Assembly: GCF_036417845.1 (NCBI RefSeq)
Contig: NC_089985.1
Coordinates: 28,850,583 to 28,914,582, forward strand
Direction: 5' to 3'
Length of the DNA stretch: 64,000 bases
Source of the DNA: Apteryx mantelli
Lineage: Eukaryota > Chordata > Aves > Apterygiformes > Apterygidae
Position numbers and translations under genes: made by a program. The notes beneath the pieces were generated by a model. It was not told where the DNA came from. It saw only the letters and a program-made list of their open reading frames with translations, and did no database searches. Numbering within the stretch: the first letter of the stretch is position 1; each line of letters begins with the position of its first letter. Below are positions 40,235-52,879 of the stretch, one piece after another.

Positions 40235-43200
40235 TCACTCAAAAAACATTTTTTAAAAACATGAAATACTTTCATCAGAAGCTGGTCCTCATTGCCACCC
40301 TTCTGAGATCCTTGCAAGAGAGGCTGCTTGGATTGACCCAGATATGGGAGTCATTGAGAAATTTCAAGGTGCTGCTGTGCATATACCCTACCTGCATGAC
40401 AGCACCTTACCCCTACCCAAAACACTCTGGGAAAGACATTATAATGTTGCCTCTGGCTGTTCAGGCCACCTAAGATCTGAAACCATGTTATTCTGGAATT
40501 TCCACGTGAAAAAGAAAAAAATACTCAAAAAAATATATGCATATACTCTATATGGTATAGAAGACCCAAGATATTTTTTCCTCCAGCAAAACACAGGTCA
40601 TCAGCTTTTCAGTTTCATCATCCACATCTAAAATGCATTCAGGCAAACAGGTGAAAAAAATTTTGCTCTTGTGAGCATGAATGCTAGAAGAAATAAATAA
40701 GTCTGCAGAGAAACCAGGAGGAGGACTGCTCTATGGAAAGGCAGTTAAGTTCCAAACAGGACGCCGTGGAAGACACAGATGCCTCCTGCACTGAAGCCAA
40801 AGATCGGAGGCAACATGCATACAGTGGCATACCTTATTTCAGCCATTTTGTACTTGATCATGCAGACTTGTTGAAAAAAGAAAGGCCTACGTTTTTGTTT
40901 TCTATTTGCCTACACTTTCATTTTTGATTTGCTTTTAATAATGTTATTTGACCCTTTTACTCTGCCAGGAAGTGAGAAAGGTTTTCCACTACAGAAAGAC
41001 AGACATTAGGAAAAAGAGGTGAAATACTAGATCCAGGTTAAAATAAATAAGTCCAAGTGACATCGGTGGGGATATCAGCCAAGTAATAACTGCTGATCAG
41101 CTCTAATGAGCTGAGATTTTTTTCTGCAGGGCATGAGTTACTCTGTGAGTCAGAGAAATAGTTTTAAGTGACAAATAAAGTGTCACATAAGAATTAACTG
41201 TTATATTGTTAACTTTGGATTAGTCATACATATCACAGTATGTGGCTGAGTGATGTCATCTTTTAAACCCTCATCCCACACGAACATAATGGGGAGCTAA
41301 TTACAAGAAGCTGGCTAGAAGCAGTCTGAGGGAAGAGGCAGAGTCTAGAAACTGCTGAAAAGATTTTAATCTTGACAATTTCATGCCGCAATTTCAAGGA
41401 GAAATTACCTTTCTTGCATTTCCATAAACTCTGACAAAGCAGAGCTCACTTCTTTGGTCTCATACATTTGTAAGCAAATGTAACATCATTTTTTCTTGCA
41501 AATCATACTGACTAGCAAGGGTTGATCATACAGAACGAAGGGGAAAGAGGCTAGTGGAAAAATCACTGGGGCGAATGCAGATCCGAGTCATGCAGCTTAC
41601 TCAGTTCTACATGTTTTGTGACACTCAGGCAAAACGTTGAGAATTCTTATTCCCTAAAGTATTTTAAAAATCTACCCTTAATTTCTATATTTTGGTTCTA
41701 GTTATTTATTTTGCATTAGGCTTTTGTCTATACGTAGGTAGACTTGACTTAGATTATACAGTTTTCAGGGCACATGCTTGTCTGTAGATTTATATACTTC
41801 CTCAAACAGTGCAATCCTGAAATGGAAATCCAAGTTTAATACACTACAAACAATAAAGAAGAGAAATTCATGTGCCAAAGAATATGTTTCTGTTCCATAA
41901 ATTAAAATGTTTTAATAGAATTTTTTTACAGCTTGCTTAACCCTGTCATCAGTCAGCCCCTCCCTTACCAATAATTCATGGTGGGCTGTAGAAAATAAAC
42001 TTCTCAGATTCATAAAGTCTGCATTCTTTGTCCACTTAAAAGTATCTCAGGCCTTGTTTTCTATGTGTACAGTGACCACATCAGGTATAAAGAAGTTCAG
42101 TTGGTTTGTTATTGGTTTTGAGCCAGTTGCCTTGAATTTTAAAGAACTTTCTACAATGATTTTTGAGTGTAAACTTTTGAGAAATTTTTGCCATCTCTGT
42201 GACAGAAGAGGATCTCTTACAACCATTCACAACTCCAGTTTAGTTTCATTTTTTGGCTATACCCAAATTATTTTTACAAGTTGAGATTAAGATAACAATT
42301 TAATAAGATTCATAAAGAAACAGTAGGAAATCTTAGCTACAAGAAACAAATTTCTGTTACCCATCTCTGATTCTATGTAAACACCAAGACTGATCTGATA
42401 AACAAGCCAGCCAAGGGACCTTGGATATGAGATCATGGGAGACAAAGTAGCACCGGAAAGAAAGGAGAAGATTGCAGTCCTGCTATCAACTTCACAGTCC
42501 AAATGATTCAAGCGCATTATTTTATTCATTCATTTATGGAAGTGTTCTCAATAACAGAAGATTCAATTCTTTCTGCAGTGAAATAGTTCAATAAAAGGAG
42601 TTTAGTGCTAAGACTAAAATGGTTGAATTATACACCTACCACCACCTGTCCCATCCTAATCCTATTTGTCTTTTTTGCTAGCTGTTAGGCCTTATTACTT
42701 ACCCTGAATATGTGGTGAAGATTTAATAAAAGACTTTCCAAACTCCTATTTGCCTTAAAGCTGAAGCAGATAATATAGCAGAATGCCTTTTTTTTTTCTT
42801 TTCTTTTTTTTTTTTTTTTTTTTAAAACAGCCAACTTCCATACTTCAATACGGAGATGACTTTTGCAGTGAAGTTACAGCGGACACATTAATAAGTACTA
42901 GGCAACCCATCGTTCATCTACAAGAACAAGCTACAGACGCCGTAAAAAATTGAGTGTGCTGAGCACCCTTCTTTCAGACTCCCTGGCAGGAACAGTGAAG
43001 CCCCAACTACAAGATACAGCTGAAAAGAATAGAAAAATGGGCTGTAGCGCAAAGCCTGACAAAAACTAAGCTGGGCGGACAAAGCGGCTCCCTTATTGTT
43101 CAGCGCTGTTTGGCAAGCTTGGAGCCACAGGGGGAAAGACTGAAAGCTGCAAGCAAAAGAAACTGTCAAAGGCATGATCCTGACACGGAGCAAAGATGAA

Positions 43201-44480
43201 GAAAATAAAACACATTGAAGAAAACGATTTGGAAACAATGAGCAAAGAAACTCCCCCCACCCCCGAGCCATGTAAATAAACCAAGAATTTACACACTTTG
43301 CTCGTGCCATCAGCATTCCTCTTAAAAGTAATGCAGCAAAGCTGTGGGTATGCGTTCAGGACTTTCTGTGAACATTAACCTCCTTCTTACCAAAACCAGC
43401 ACTGTCTTCAGGCTCATTCGTCAAGCATATAAAGCTACATTTTGGGGCAATAAAAATGGTTGTCATTTAGAAATATTGCAAAGTGGTCAGGCTGATTATC
43501 ACACATTCCACCTGCATGTAATAAAGCAGCATGCCTGCAACTGCACTCTAACATCTCCAGTCATATAAATAAGACAATAATAACGATTTGCAACAAATCT
43601 CAAAAAATATTCTCTTCTCTATAAATACTATTGAGAGGGGCTATTTTCTGGCATATGTATTAGTGCATTTAATTGAAAACCCAAGGCAGCTCTTACACTC
43701 ATATTCACTTTATTATGGTCATAAAAATAATGGATGTTCAACACAGAGCTGAATACAGATTATAACCAAAGCTACTTGCTTATGAATTTCTTTTTCCCTG
43801 ATCATTCAGAAGACCAATGACAAATTTGAAAGGCCTAAAATACAAGGGCAGCGAATATCATGGCAACTTTAGCAGGGTACAAATCTCAGGGTACATGTTG
43901 TATTCACTAGGAACGGATCCAATTTAGAGAACAGAGGAAATAACGTCCCAAGCAACAGCTTGCAGAATGACCAAGGGCCACTATGTTTTTGTACTTTCTT
44001 CACTTTATCCATAGCTAGATGCTAAGTAGCTCTTAGCTTTTCCCACTTATGTGGCCTGGGGCAATTCAGTGCCTACACCTGAACACCACTGAAGACTGCT
44101 CTCAGCTGTGCCTAGGGATAAGATGAAACCTTGGCAGACTCCCTCTCTGCACTGCCAAGTTATAAAGCTGGGTCTAAGCATAGACAAATTCAGCAGTTGC
44201 CTAGGACAGCAAAATGACTGCAGTGTACCTAATCCATATAAAAATCAGGATTCAGCTGCTGGCACCAAGAACAAATGAATAGGACCAGTAGCTCTTGATG
44301 GAAGTGATTCATCCCAAGACCCAGCAGGAGTACCAAAGCTCAACTCTCCAGAGATATCTCCTTCTCTCCCCTGACACCATCTCTTTTCCTTGGGAAAAGT
44401 GAAAGCCTTGGCCTTACCATCTCCCTTCACAGCAGTAAAATTCAAAATTGCCTACACTGCTGAGAAACCTTAAGTAGACT
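40235..44480. other. AT-rich non-coding stretch
   Basis: No gene supported. It includes a nearly pure T tract at 42788-42823. A 132-codon minus-strand open frame (42918-43316) is hydrophobic and Cys/Phe-rich but matches nothing I know. Confidence 0.5.
42788..42823. repeat. T-rich homopolymer tract
   Basis: T10-C-T4-C-T20-like run, about 36 bases with only two C interruptions. On the minus strand it would be an A-rich tail, but no retrocopy body is visible to its right. Confidence 0.85.
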
Positions 44481-44489
44481 TTGGCATTG

Positions 44490-45720
44490 TACTTTGACCA
44501 AAAAGGCAAGTTCCTTCAGTCCAGTCCTAAAAGATTCCCTTTATAACCCTATCAATCCTTTTCCAAATCTTTCCATATTTAAATGAGTCTGGGAAAGTTC
44601 AGAACACCTGGTAACTCAACACAGTCAAAACAATTCTTAGGACTGAAAGTGACTTTGTAGGCCATCAGGTCTAATTTGCTGGTACTCCAGCAACTATGTT
44701 ATATAACCTCCTGTCATAAAGGTTCAAGTTCTGGAAGACGATTCCAAGAAAAGCAGTGGGGACAAAAACCAGCCTGGTTTTTGTCCCCACTGCTTTTCTT
44801 GGAATGGTCTTCCACTGCTCCATTCTCCTGGGGGCTAGAAACCCTCCCAAGTATTTCCAGACTAAAGGCTATTCATGGCCGGTTGATATCCATCTGTCTG
44901 TTTGCTAAACTGTTAGCTTGAAGACCTCTTCACCCTTCAAGATGTTTGCCATCCTAACGCACTTTTTTTTCATTTTTGATACACCAAAGAATGCAAGCTC
45001 TTCAGTTTAGTCTTTAAAGAATCTCCTGATCATCTTAATAATCCTTTTCCTGAATCTGTCCATGTTTAAATGAATCTTTCTTGAACAGCACATTGAGCAC
45101 ACTACTGCAGATAAAATCTCACCATAGCCCTGGATAACAGCAACTAACTGATAACTTCTCCTGGATTTCTTCCCTCTGATGTACCTCACAGTCATTTTTT
45201 CCCCAGATGCAGCTCTGTGGTGGCTTACGGTCATCTTATGAATGACTAGTATCACGGTATTTTTCCCTATGTAACATCTTAAATGAAGAACTTCCCTCAG
45301 TTATTAGTCCCCAAAGTTATGACCTTTCACTTTATACTATCAAAATTCTATTAGTCAAGTTTTAAAGGCCATCATCTTGGATAATATTCCACCATTCTTT
45401 TTATTCATGATGTCTTTCCAACTTTGTGTCTTCAGTAATCTCATTAACCTAAGCCTATTCCTTGTGCCAAGGTCATTGGAAAAAAATAAAATAAAGTCTA
45501 ATAAATGAGATCAGTCCCAAGATCAATTGTTGAGAGTCTTCTGGTAAACTCTCTTTAGCTCAATACTTTTACTGTCAGCATAACTCAGAGCTGTTTCCTT
45601 TCAGGCAATGCTTTAGCTGCCTTGGACCTTATGGACCAAACCATCAACTTTAGCCAAGCTTCATGGATCTTCCCTTAATGGCAATTCACTCCAGCCAAGA
45701 ACCTGGCCTAAAAAGTTGCT
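44490..45720 (-). mobile_element. Diverged CR1-type LINE sequence, composite
   Basis: The + strand again follows antisense CR1 order: a GGCCATCAGGTCTAATTT-like 3' region near 44660, then AATCCTTTTCCTGAATCTGT, CACTACTGCAGATAAAATCTCACCATAG-like text near 45100, TTGTGTCTTCAGTAATCTCA near 45425, then GGTCATTGG and TCAGTCCCAAGATCAAT near 45470-45525. Divergence is greater than in the 34.4-kb copy and no reverse-transcriptase frame survives. Part of the element (44490-44605) is repeated at 44980-45092, so it is probably two nested or duplicated fragments. An 81-bp inverted repeat sits inside it. Confidence 0.6.
44733..44813. repeat. Near-perfect 40-bp inverted repeat
   Basis: The left arm (44733-44772) and right arm (44774-44813) are reverse complements over 40 bases with a single mismatch (CGATTCC in one arm against GGAATGG in the other), separated by a one-base centre. 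The core is AGCAGTGGGGACAAAAACC and its complement. The surrounding repeat is heavily diverged, so the arm identity implies a much more recent event than the insertion. Confidence 0.95.
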
Positions 45721-48700
45721 TGATCAATAAACAGTACACAATTCACTACATAAAACAGATAAATACCTTTAAGATCTTAGATAAGTGAATATAGCATTAA
45801 TAGGTAAATATTACCTTATTCTTTACCAAATGAGAAAGTGTCTGTATCGGAACTGCATTTATCTAGAGCTTCACCTTGATTCATAACACTTCCCCTCCTA
45901 GGCAGGGGTTGCACTTGCAACTTTTTAACATTTGTTTTTCACTGTAGTTGCTCCCTTTCTTTCCTGGTTATACACATTATAGATAATGAAAACATCCTAA
46001 CTGTGAAACAATGTGCTATTTTGATTCTGTTAATGTTGAAAGGACAAGGTTAGCCTTTACTTTTATAGTCTTACAAATCAAATTCGTTCACTACCAATTT
46101 TGTTCATGTTATTGGAAAACATCCACTGGGCATTTCAGGTATTCTTATCACGGAAGCTAAAATTTGTGTCATTCTTTTGCTCAGTTCCTGTATTTGGGAA
46201 TCAAAAATTTAGCTCACCTAGATATATTTAGAAATAGGCTTACTGGTTTCAGAAATTAAGCTCATTAAGATTCTCTGTAATACCCATAGGAAACAAAATC
46301 CTCATTGTATGCAAGATTCCAGCATTTGGAAGTTGCTCATATTTGATTATTTTCTTAGGTTATAGTCAAGATTTTATTTCATTCATGAAACAAAAACTGG
46401 AAAAATACCAATTCTGAAAGATAGAATTTTTCATTTGGATAAGACTTAGAGTTTCCATTTCAATAATGTCAGAACAATTTGTTTCAATAAAATAAAGATT
46501 TGTATTTGAAAAATGTCAAAATGGAATGGAATAGGAATATAAAACCTCCTGGGTCTCCACATCTAGTCCTCTGCAGTCATAGGCACCAACTTACATGAAT
46601 CCATGATTTTTGTTGCTTGAACAACATTTTACTTTGGCCTGTAATGGAATATCTGTGTCCCAAAGATCTGATAATCTAAATAAAATTTTAAGTTAGGGGT
46701 TTTGTATGATTGTCAGTGGGGAACTGAGGCACACTAAGAGAGCATAAAGAAAATGTCCACAGTTCCAGATAGTTAAATCAGAAGTCTTTTTGAGTATGCA
46801 TGAATTTTCTATTTAAAGAGTTTCTTAATACACTGTTACTAGGAATTATCTTTGTCATCACTTATGTTAAATTCAGCAAATTACTTGTGTGATTAAAGTG
46901 TTCATTTTTCAAACTTCTTCAGACACAAGCTATCAAATAGCCTAGGCACATAAACACAATCCATTCTTTTTTAAATGTGATACAACAATCACGATTTCAT
47001 CAGCTCCATTTCAACCATGACACATCCCTTAGTGAAGTAACTTCTCGTAGGCTGATTGATTTCTAAAAGCTCCCAGGGCAACTTTAAAGAAACACTGGCA
47101 GCTTCGCATAGAAACTTGTGAACATACAGCCAAGGTCAACTTTGCTATGTCTAAATTATCGAAAGGATCAGTGTAAAAAAAGCAGACTGGAGCAGCTGGT
47201 GCCGGGGCTCCAGGGCATGGAGACTGCATGAGATCTGGAGGCTGGGCTAGGACTAGATGTAGCCTAGTCCCCAGACCAAGCATCCCCACCACATAGCTGG
47301 TACACCCCCGGGTCAGGGCTTCCAGTTCAGTTTCCCGCAAAAGACATTTAGCTCATGAATATCAAAAGTGCTCTGTGAATTGAATCAATGTGCAGTAAGT
47401 GTGGATGATTTGCTTCAAAATCACGTTATTGTTCCAAACTATTACACCAGAGCGGGCACCGCCTACACTGAGAATAGGAAGCCCTACCACATATGGAAAA
47501 GCCCTTCTTTTACGGTGACCAAATACAGCTGTATACAGATGCATCAATATAGAAAGAGAGAGAGAGATGTAAGAGATACAAAGGCCATATCCTGTGTTTC
47601 ACTAATGTAAGAATCAAGACCAGTTTCACACATTCCTGCTACAGCAGAGAGACAGAGCCTCAGAGCCAGGACGCGAGCGGTGGAAATGTCAGAAAGCTTT
47701 TGTCCTTGATAACATTCAAGGCACAAGAGCATCAAAGACAGCAGGTACTTCTACAAACGGAAACGACTCTATCAATAGAAAAGCCAGAGCAGAGAAATAG
47801 CCACAAGGCTCTCACGAGTTGGACAGTGAAATAGTTCTTTATCTGAAAAAAAAGATTAAAATAAAATCTAATGGGAAAGTCTATATAGGCTACTTACCTG
47901 AATATGCCTATTACTTTCACAATTACTTTCAACAGCAGATAAGTTTAAGGAAAAAATACAATGAATATCTTCTGTTTCATTCCTTTCAAAACAAAAAACA
48001 AAAAACAAACCACCCTCCACAAAAACCATGCACACAAAATACCAGGCGCAGAGGCTGGTAGGTGAGAGACGGCCCTGTGAGAGCAATAGGCTTGCCTGGC
48101 ACAAGCTTTCACAACGTGTGCACTCCCTGGATCGTGGGAAATCTTTAGAGCTTACTGTTTTACCACCAGCTTACTGTTTTAGTAAACCTCTGCTTGTCCA
48201 AAACTGAAGGAAGAGTAAGGGATTAGATCCAGTAATTTACATTTAACCACAATGAATGAATTTTCAAGGGTCACGTTTCTGAGATAAGGAAAGCAATCTA
48301 CAGTTGTTAGCGATCTGTACTACAGACCATGCAATTTATCCAAGTAAGCAAAGTGGTCTAAAATTGTATTTAGCTAAGTTCACATTTCAGACAAGGTTTT
48401 GCTTTGCCTCCTTTTTGTTTTCCATTTTTATGCAGAAAATATGTTGTTTCCACTCATGACTTGGGAATGGTTTATTTTCTTACAACCCCAATTGTCACAT
48501 GAAAATCAGCACTTGTCCTATTATGAATATTCATTATGTAACAGTAGCAGAAAATGGGGATGTTTGGAAAGGATGTGTGAAGGGCTTTGGCAGAGATTTC
48601 AATACCATGAATGCCTGGATAATATGATTTGCAATGGATTTACTATGCTTTCTTTCCTGTTTCAACCCGGTTTGTAAGTATGAAGTATAAATTGGTGCCT

Positions 48701-51194
48701 TTATTGGAAGAAAAGATTTGTCAAGTGGAAGGATTAAACAAATCACCATTAGATTGCCTGTGGTACTAAAAGCACAACTTGTGATCATCAACTTGCCATT
48801 AAAAGCTGTTTCCACCAAATCAAAAGTTTTCCTTCTTGGCCATTCACCATTCTGCAAACTTATTTCCTTATTAAAAAGGCAAAAAAAATTGATTTGACAA
48901 TACTTAATAAAACAACCTTTTTAGCAAGCAGGAACTTGCATTCTTATATATTGCCCAAGTCTTTTGATGCAATATATTTCTCTAATTAGAGTTCATCTGA
49001 AATTCAAATACCTTATTTTTAAGTGGTTAATTAATACAGTTCATGTACCACAAAGAAACATAAACAATAAAATATTTAACCATTCATTCCCAAAAGAGTA
49101 CAAGAAGAAACAAGTCAATATAAAACATATTTAGTAATCAAAGTTTTAGACATTATGTATTTTATATGGAAATATTATAATGAATCCTGTTGTTTTCATT
49201 CTCTCTGTCTCCATGAGAAGTTCACTCAGACATGCAACGGCTAGCAAAGCACAGAAGAAAATCTTGGGGGACCATTGTTTGTAACCTTTGGGTTCAGACA
49301 AACCTGTCTCCCTCCAAAGAGCAAAATATTACAAATAGCTTCCAAGAAAAAAGCATGCATGCTTACAAAACTTATTTATTAAGCATTAATTTACATGCTA
49401 CATTCATGAGCCAGAATTCCTATTACACATTAATAGGGCAAGATAGTGAGTGCCCCTTGGCTGCGAGCACACTCACAATCATCATGGTACCATAGAAGCA
49501 GCTCTGATGGGCGAAAACATTGGTGCTGAGGACCCAGCATCCACATGACGGGCATTTGCTTTGAACTAGCTCTAGTCTGACCCACAGACTCAACAACTCT
49601 TTGCAGCTGGAAAGGTTAGGAACCAGCTACTAAAGCATCCAGCAAGTCTCACAGTGCTCTCCCATCCTTATTCACTCATTTATACCCCAGCCAATAGTGT
49701 ATGTTTGTTGGAAAACTGGGAAGAGGGAAAACAAGACCCATTCCTCAGGTGCACAGACAAGTCTCCTAAATCCTGCAATAACATAGCACTTGGTCCTACA
49801 TGAAGAAGCCTGCTTTCCTTTTCTGAGCTACCTTGCCTTCACTGCTGCGAGCTCCTGTGCTTTGCACATCACTAACACATCCATTTCCTGAGATCCCACT
49901 TGGCACAGGAGACTCGGGCAACAAGGTGAGAGGAAGCAAGACAAAGGTTTGGGGAGGAAGGTCTGGATTTGTTCCTGTGGTTAGTCATGTTCTTCATCCA
50001 AGCTCTCAGAAAATATCTGCCTTGTGCCACAGGCTGGGGTTTACTGTTGAGCTTTTGAAAAGCAGTTATTCTTTTACGGTGCTGAATTCCTAATAATCTG
50101 TGGAGCATTAACACAGTGATTGTTTTGGCATGTTTAGAAAAAAGATTTTAGCAGGTATCATCTTCCCTGTTACTCTTCAGTATCCAGCATACAGGTCACT
50201 GCAACAGAAATACTGCAGAAGTGACTCTAAAAAGTGATACTGGCAGATACCCTTTCATTTCAAAGAAATTTAGACATTTATTTCTTCCATTTTTTCCCTG
50301 TTACTATACAGAAAGATTAAGTTTATGACAACTCTAGAATCTGAATTACTTCTCAGAGAACTGGGAGAAGCCCCCACAAATTAATAATTCAGCTACGAAA
50401 AACAACAACTACATTTTTCCAAAAGAGCACTGACACAGTAACAGAGATTTAGATAAGGACTCCCATTAAAGAAAACTGCAAAAGCTGTTCACAACCTTTC
50501 TCTGAGTACAAGCAACATGACTTGAGAGATAGATCAGCCTAAACACAGCAGGAGGTTGTTTCTGTTCCCTGTATAGATCCTTTCCGTGTTGTGCAGTTTA
50601 AAACCAGTATGCATGTTTCTATTTAAAAAAGATACATTCTTTATACTTATGTTGTCTTAAATGTTTTTTTTTTCTTTTTAATTGTCACACAGTTGAATAC
50701 ATCTGTTCTGAGGAGAAAGTTTGTACCACAGGCTGCACATTTTTTCAATCAAAGACTGTTGTTATTTACTGGTACCTTCAAGAAATCTAAACGGTGACTG
50801 TTTTCCCCATCTCTGACTTCTCAAGCCTGTAAGTTTGTTCTTATTTCTCATAACCAACTAAATCACAGATCTTTCAAAGGATAATGACATCTAAATGCAA
50901 AAGGCCTTACAAACGTAGAGAGTCAAAGAAGAACTGGAAAAGAAAACAATACTAAGACAAAATTCAGATCAAGTTCAGATTAAGCTCGTACTGCTAAACA
51001 GTTGAGCTCTGAAGTTCATGGCAAACACGCAGTTGAATTCAAAGGGGCAAGTAATTAACACCTTGACATCTAATTTTTCTGAAATATCTCCTGGCAAAAG
51101 AAAACTAAGAGTAATATCTCACTTCACTACAGTATTCACACCTTCTTGGAATAAAAATTCTCAGATAGAGCCATTTCCATTAAAAATTGTGTGC

Positions 51195-51224
51195 AATCTG
51201 AAAAGTAGCAATCTGAGAAGTAGC
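51195..51224. repeat. Two-copy 15-bp tandem duplication
   Basis: AATCTGAAAAGTAGC is followed immediately by AATCTGAGAAGTAGC, one mismatch between units. Confidence 0.9.
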
Positions 51225-51935
51225 AAAAGTTAAACACTAAAAGAGGAAAAAAATCTTAAAATACTCTTCTTTTGTCATCATACACATATTGAGAAAACTA
51301 ATAAAAAAACTATAATGTTTATTTATTTTCAGCTCTTCTAAAACTTTTCACCCTCCATTACATCTCATCTAATAAACAATTATAAATTAGCTGGACATGG
51401 AGATCAAGATTTAACTCAAATATGAAGGACAAGATTTCCAAAGCTTTACATGACATTTCTCTCTAAAAATAAAAGTGGAATATACAAAATTATGTAGAAA
51501 ATCACATACAGAAATAGGACAATATGCATAATCTGAATCAAGAGGCAAATTTGAATAACAGACAAGACTGTCCCCAAATATACTGATTATATTATTAGCT
51601 ATATGAATACCAACTGCACTATGAGCAGGATTGCGTAAAATCAGCCCTGCAAATGAAGCAGCATCTGACATACTAAAGATAAATCTGTAATTTGCAATGT
51701 TAGCTTCCTTAAAAGTGTGAAATATTCATTGCTCATCATATTTTGAACATTATGAGCTCAGAACTTTATGAACACCAGATTTCATTAAACCCCCTTGTGG
51801 CATCTAAAAACTATTGCTTATAGAGAAGAATACTGATGTATTGTCCATCATTTTGAATACAGCGATGAGCCTGGGAGAGAAGGCACAAAATTGCATATAT
51901 CTGCCAGCTTCTTGCAAACTGTGCATCAAATTATA

Positions 51936-51950
51936 AGCAGCAGCAGCAGC
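51936..51950. repeat. (AGC)5 trinucleotide repeat
   Basis: Five uninterrupted AGC units in non-coding AT-rich sequence. Confidence 0.9.
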
Positions 51951-52130
51951 AATCAGTTACTTTTAGAACAGCATTCACACTGAGTTACCACCTTGTCTTA
52001 TTGCACTTTAGATTTTGAGAAAAAAGGTGAAGGCAGAGAGGAGTATTCATCAGCCTCCAGCAAAACACACTAAGAACTAGATGCTCACAGCCCGACTCTG
52101 GTTGACACTTGTACTAACTAGGAATAATAT

Positions 52131-52150
52131 TTAAGTATTATAATACTTAA
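52131..52150. repeat. 20-bp perfect palindrome
   Basis: TTAAGTATTATAATACTTAA is identical to its reverse complement. It is flanked by a short direct repeat of TAGGAATAATA on both sides. Confidence 0.95.
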
Positions 52151-52199
52151 TTAGGAATAATACTTAAAATGCATTTAGGAAGCTTCCTCAAGTAACATT

Positions 52200-52870
52200 A
52201 AATGACATTTTCACCCCACAGAGCATACAAACGCTTTGCTGTTGTCATTGACTACGTTTTAAAGGGATTTGCAAGCTATATTTCATTAGTAAAATGACAT
52301 TCATTTCCTACACATCATTACAAAAAGCAAAAAGTGTTTATCATACTTTATAAGCTAATGTGGTTACCATGTGACAACTTATTTATGCACAACTAGAAAA
52401 TGCAAGTAAACTACTAAATTGGGTACTGATGCCATTATGTCTTATGTTCTGGAAACAGCATATGTAAATGAGAACTCAAAATTATTAAGATCTGTCATAT
52501 GCCTTATTACAGTAAGTGTTAAACAAAATTGCAATTGCTGTTTAAATCTTAATTCTGAAATAAATTCCACAAAGATATGCCACTCTTACAAGTGAGCTCT
52601 GTGCAGCATTAGAGCTTTAGAGATTTTTATCTTGCTATTTTATCAGCATAATAAGATACACATTATCATTTGATAATACATTGCTTGAACATTAATTTCT
52701 CAAAATACCATCAACAGCCAAAACACATGAGCTGTTATCTGCTATAGATAACTTCTTATGTGTTATTTTATAAATATCATTCTTTCAAGATAGTTTTTGC
52801 TATTTAAACAAAACTTACAGATAAAAGAATTCTTAGACTTATTGACTTTATAATCTGTGGCATGTTGGTC
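52200..52870. promoter_or_regulatory. Possible conserved non-coding element
   Basis: A repeat-free AT-rich block with no open frame. It carries a dense mix of developmental factor-like words: octamer-like ATGTAAAT at 52462-52469, TTGCAATTGC, ATTAATTT, and GATAA-type words near 52640-52760. Its texture resembles deeply conserved vertebrate enhancers, but conservation cannot be seen from one sequence, so this is inference only. Confidence 0.2.
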
Positions 52871-52879
52871 GCTAACATT

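Larger units (their letters stand above)
45725..52190. other. AT-rich non-coding stretch
   Basis: No gene supported. Small textures are an AG run near 47551-47569, a 14-base direct repeat AGCTTACTGTTTTA near 48149 and 48168, a two-copy 15-bp tandem at 51195-51224, an AGC5 repeat at 51936-51950 and a 20-bp palindrome at 52131-52150. Confidence 0.5.

Noticed and set aside
42918..43316. 132-codon minus-strand open frame with hydrophobic stretches
   Set aside because: No topology or family pattern, and the adjacent T tract is a simple repeat rather than a retrocopy tail.
44733..44813. Inverted repeat considered as a microRNA precursor
   Set aside because: Nearly perfect 40-bp arms with a one-base centre lack the loop and bulges of pre-miRNAs. 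A templated inversion or artefact fits better.
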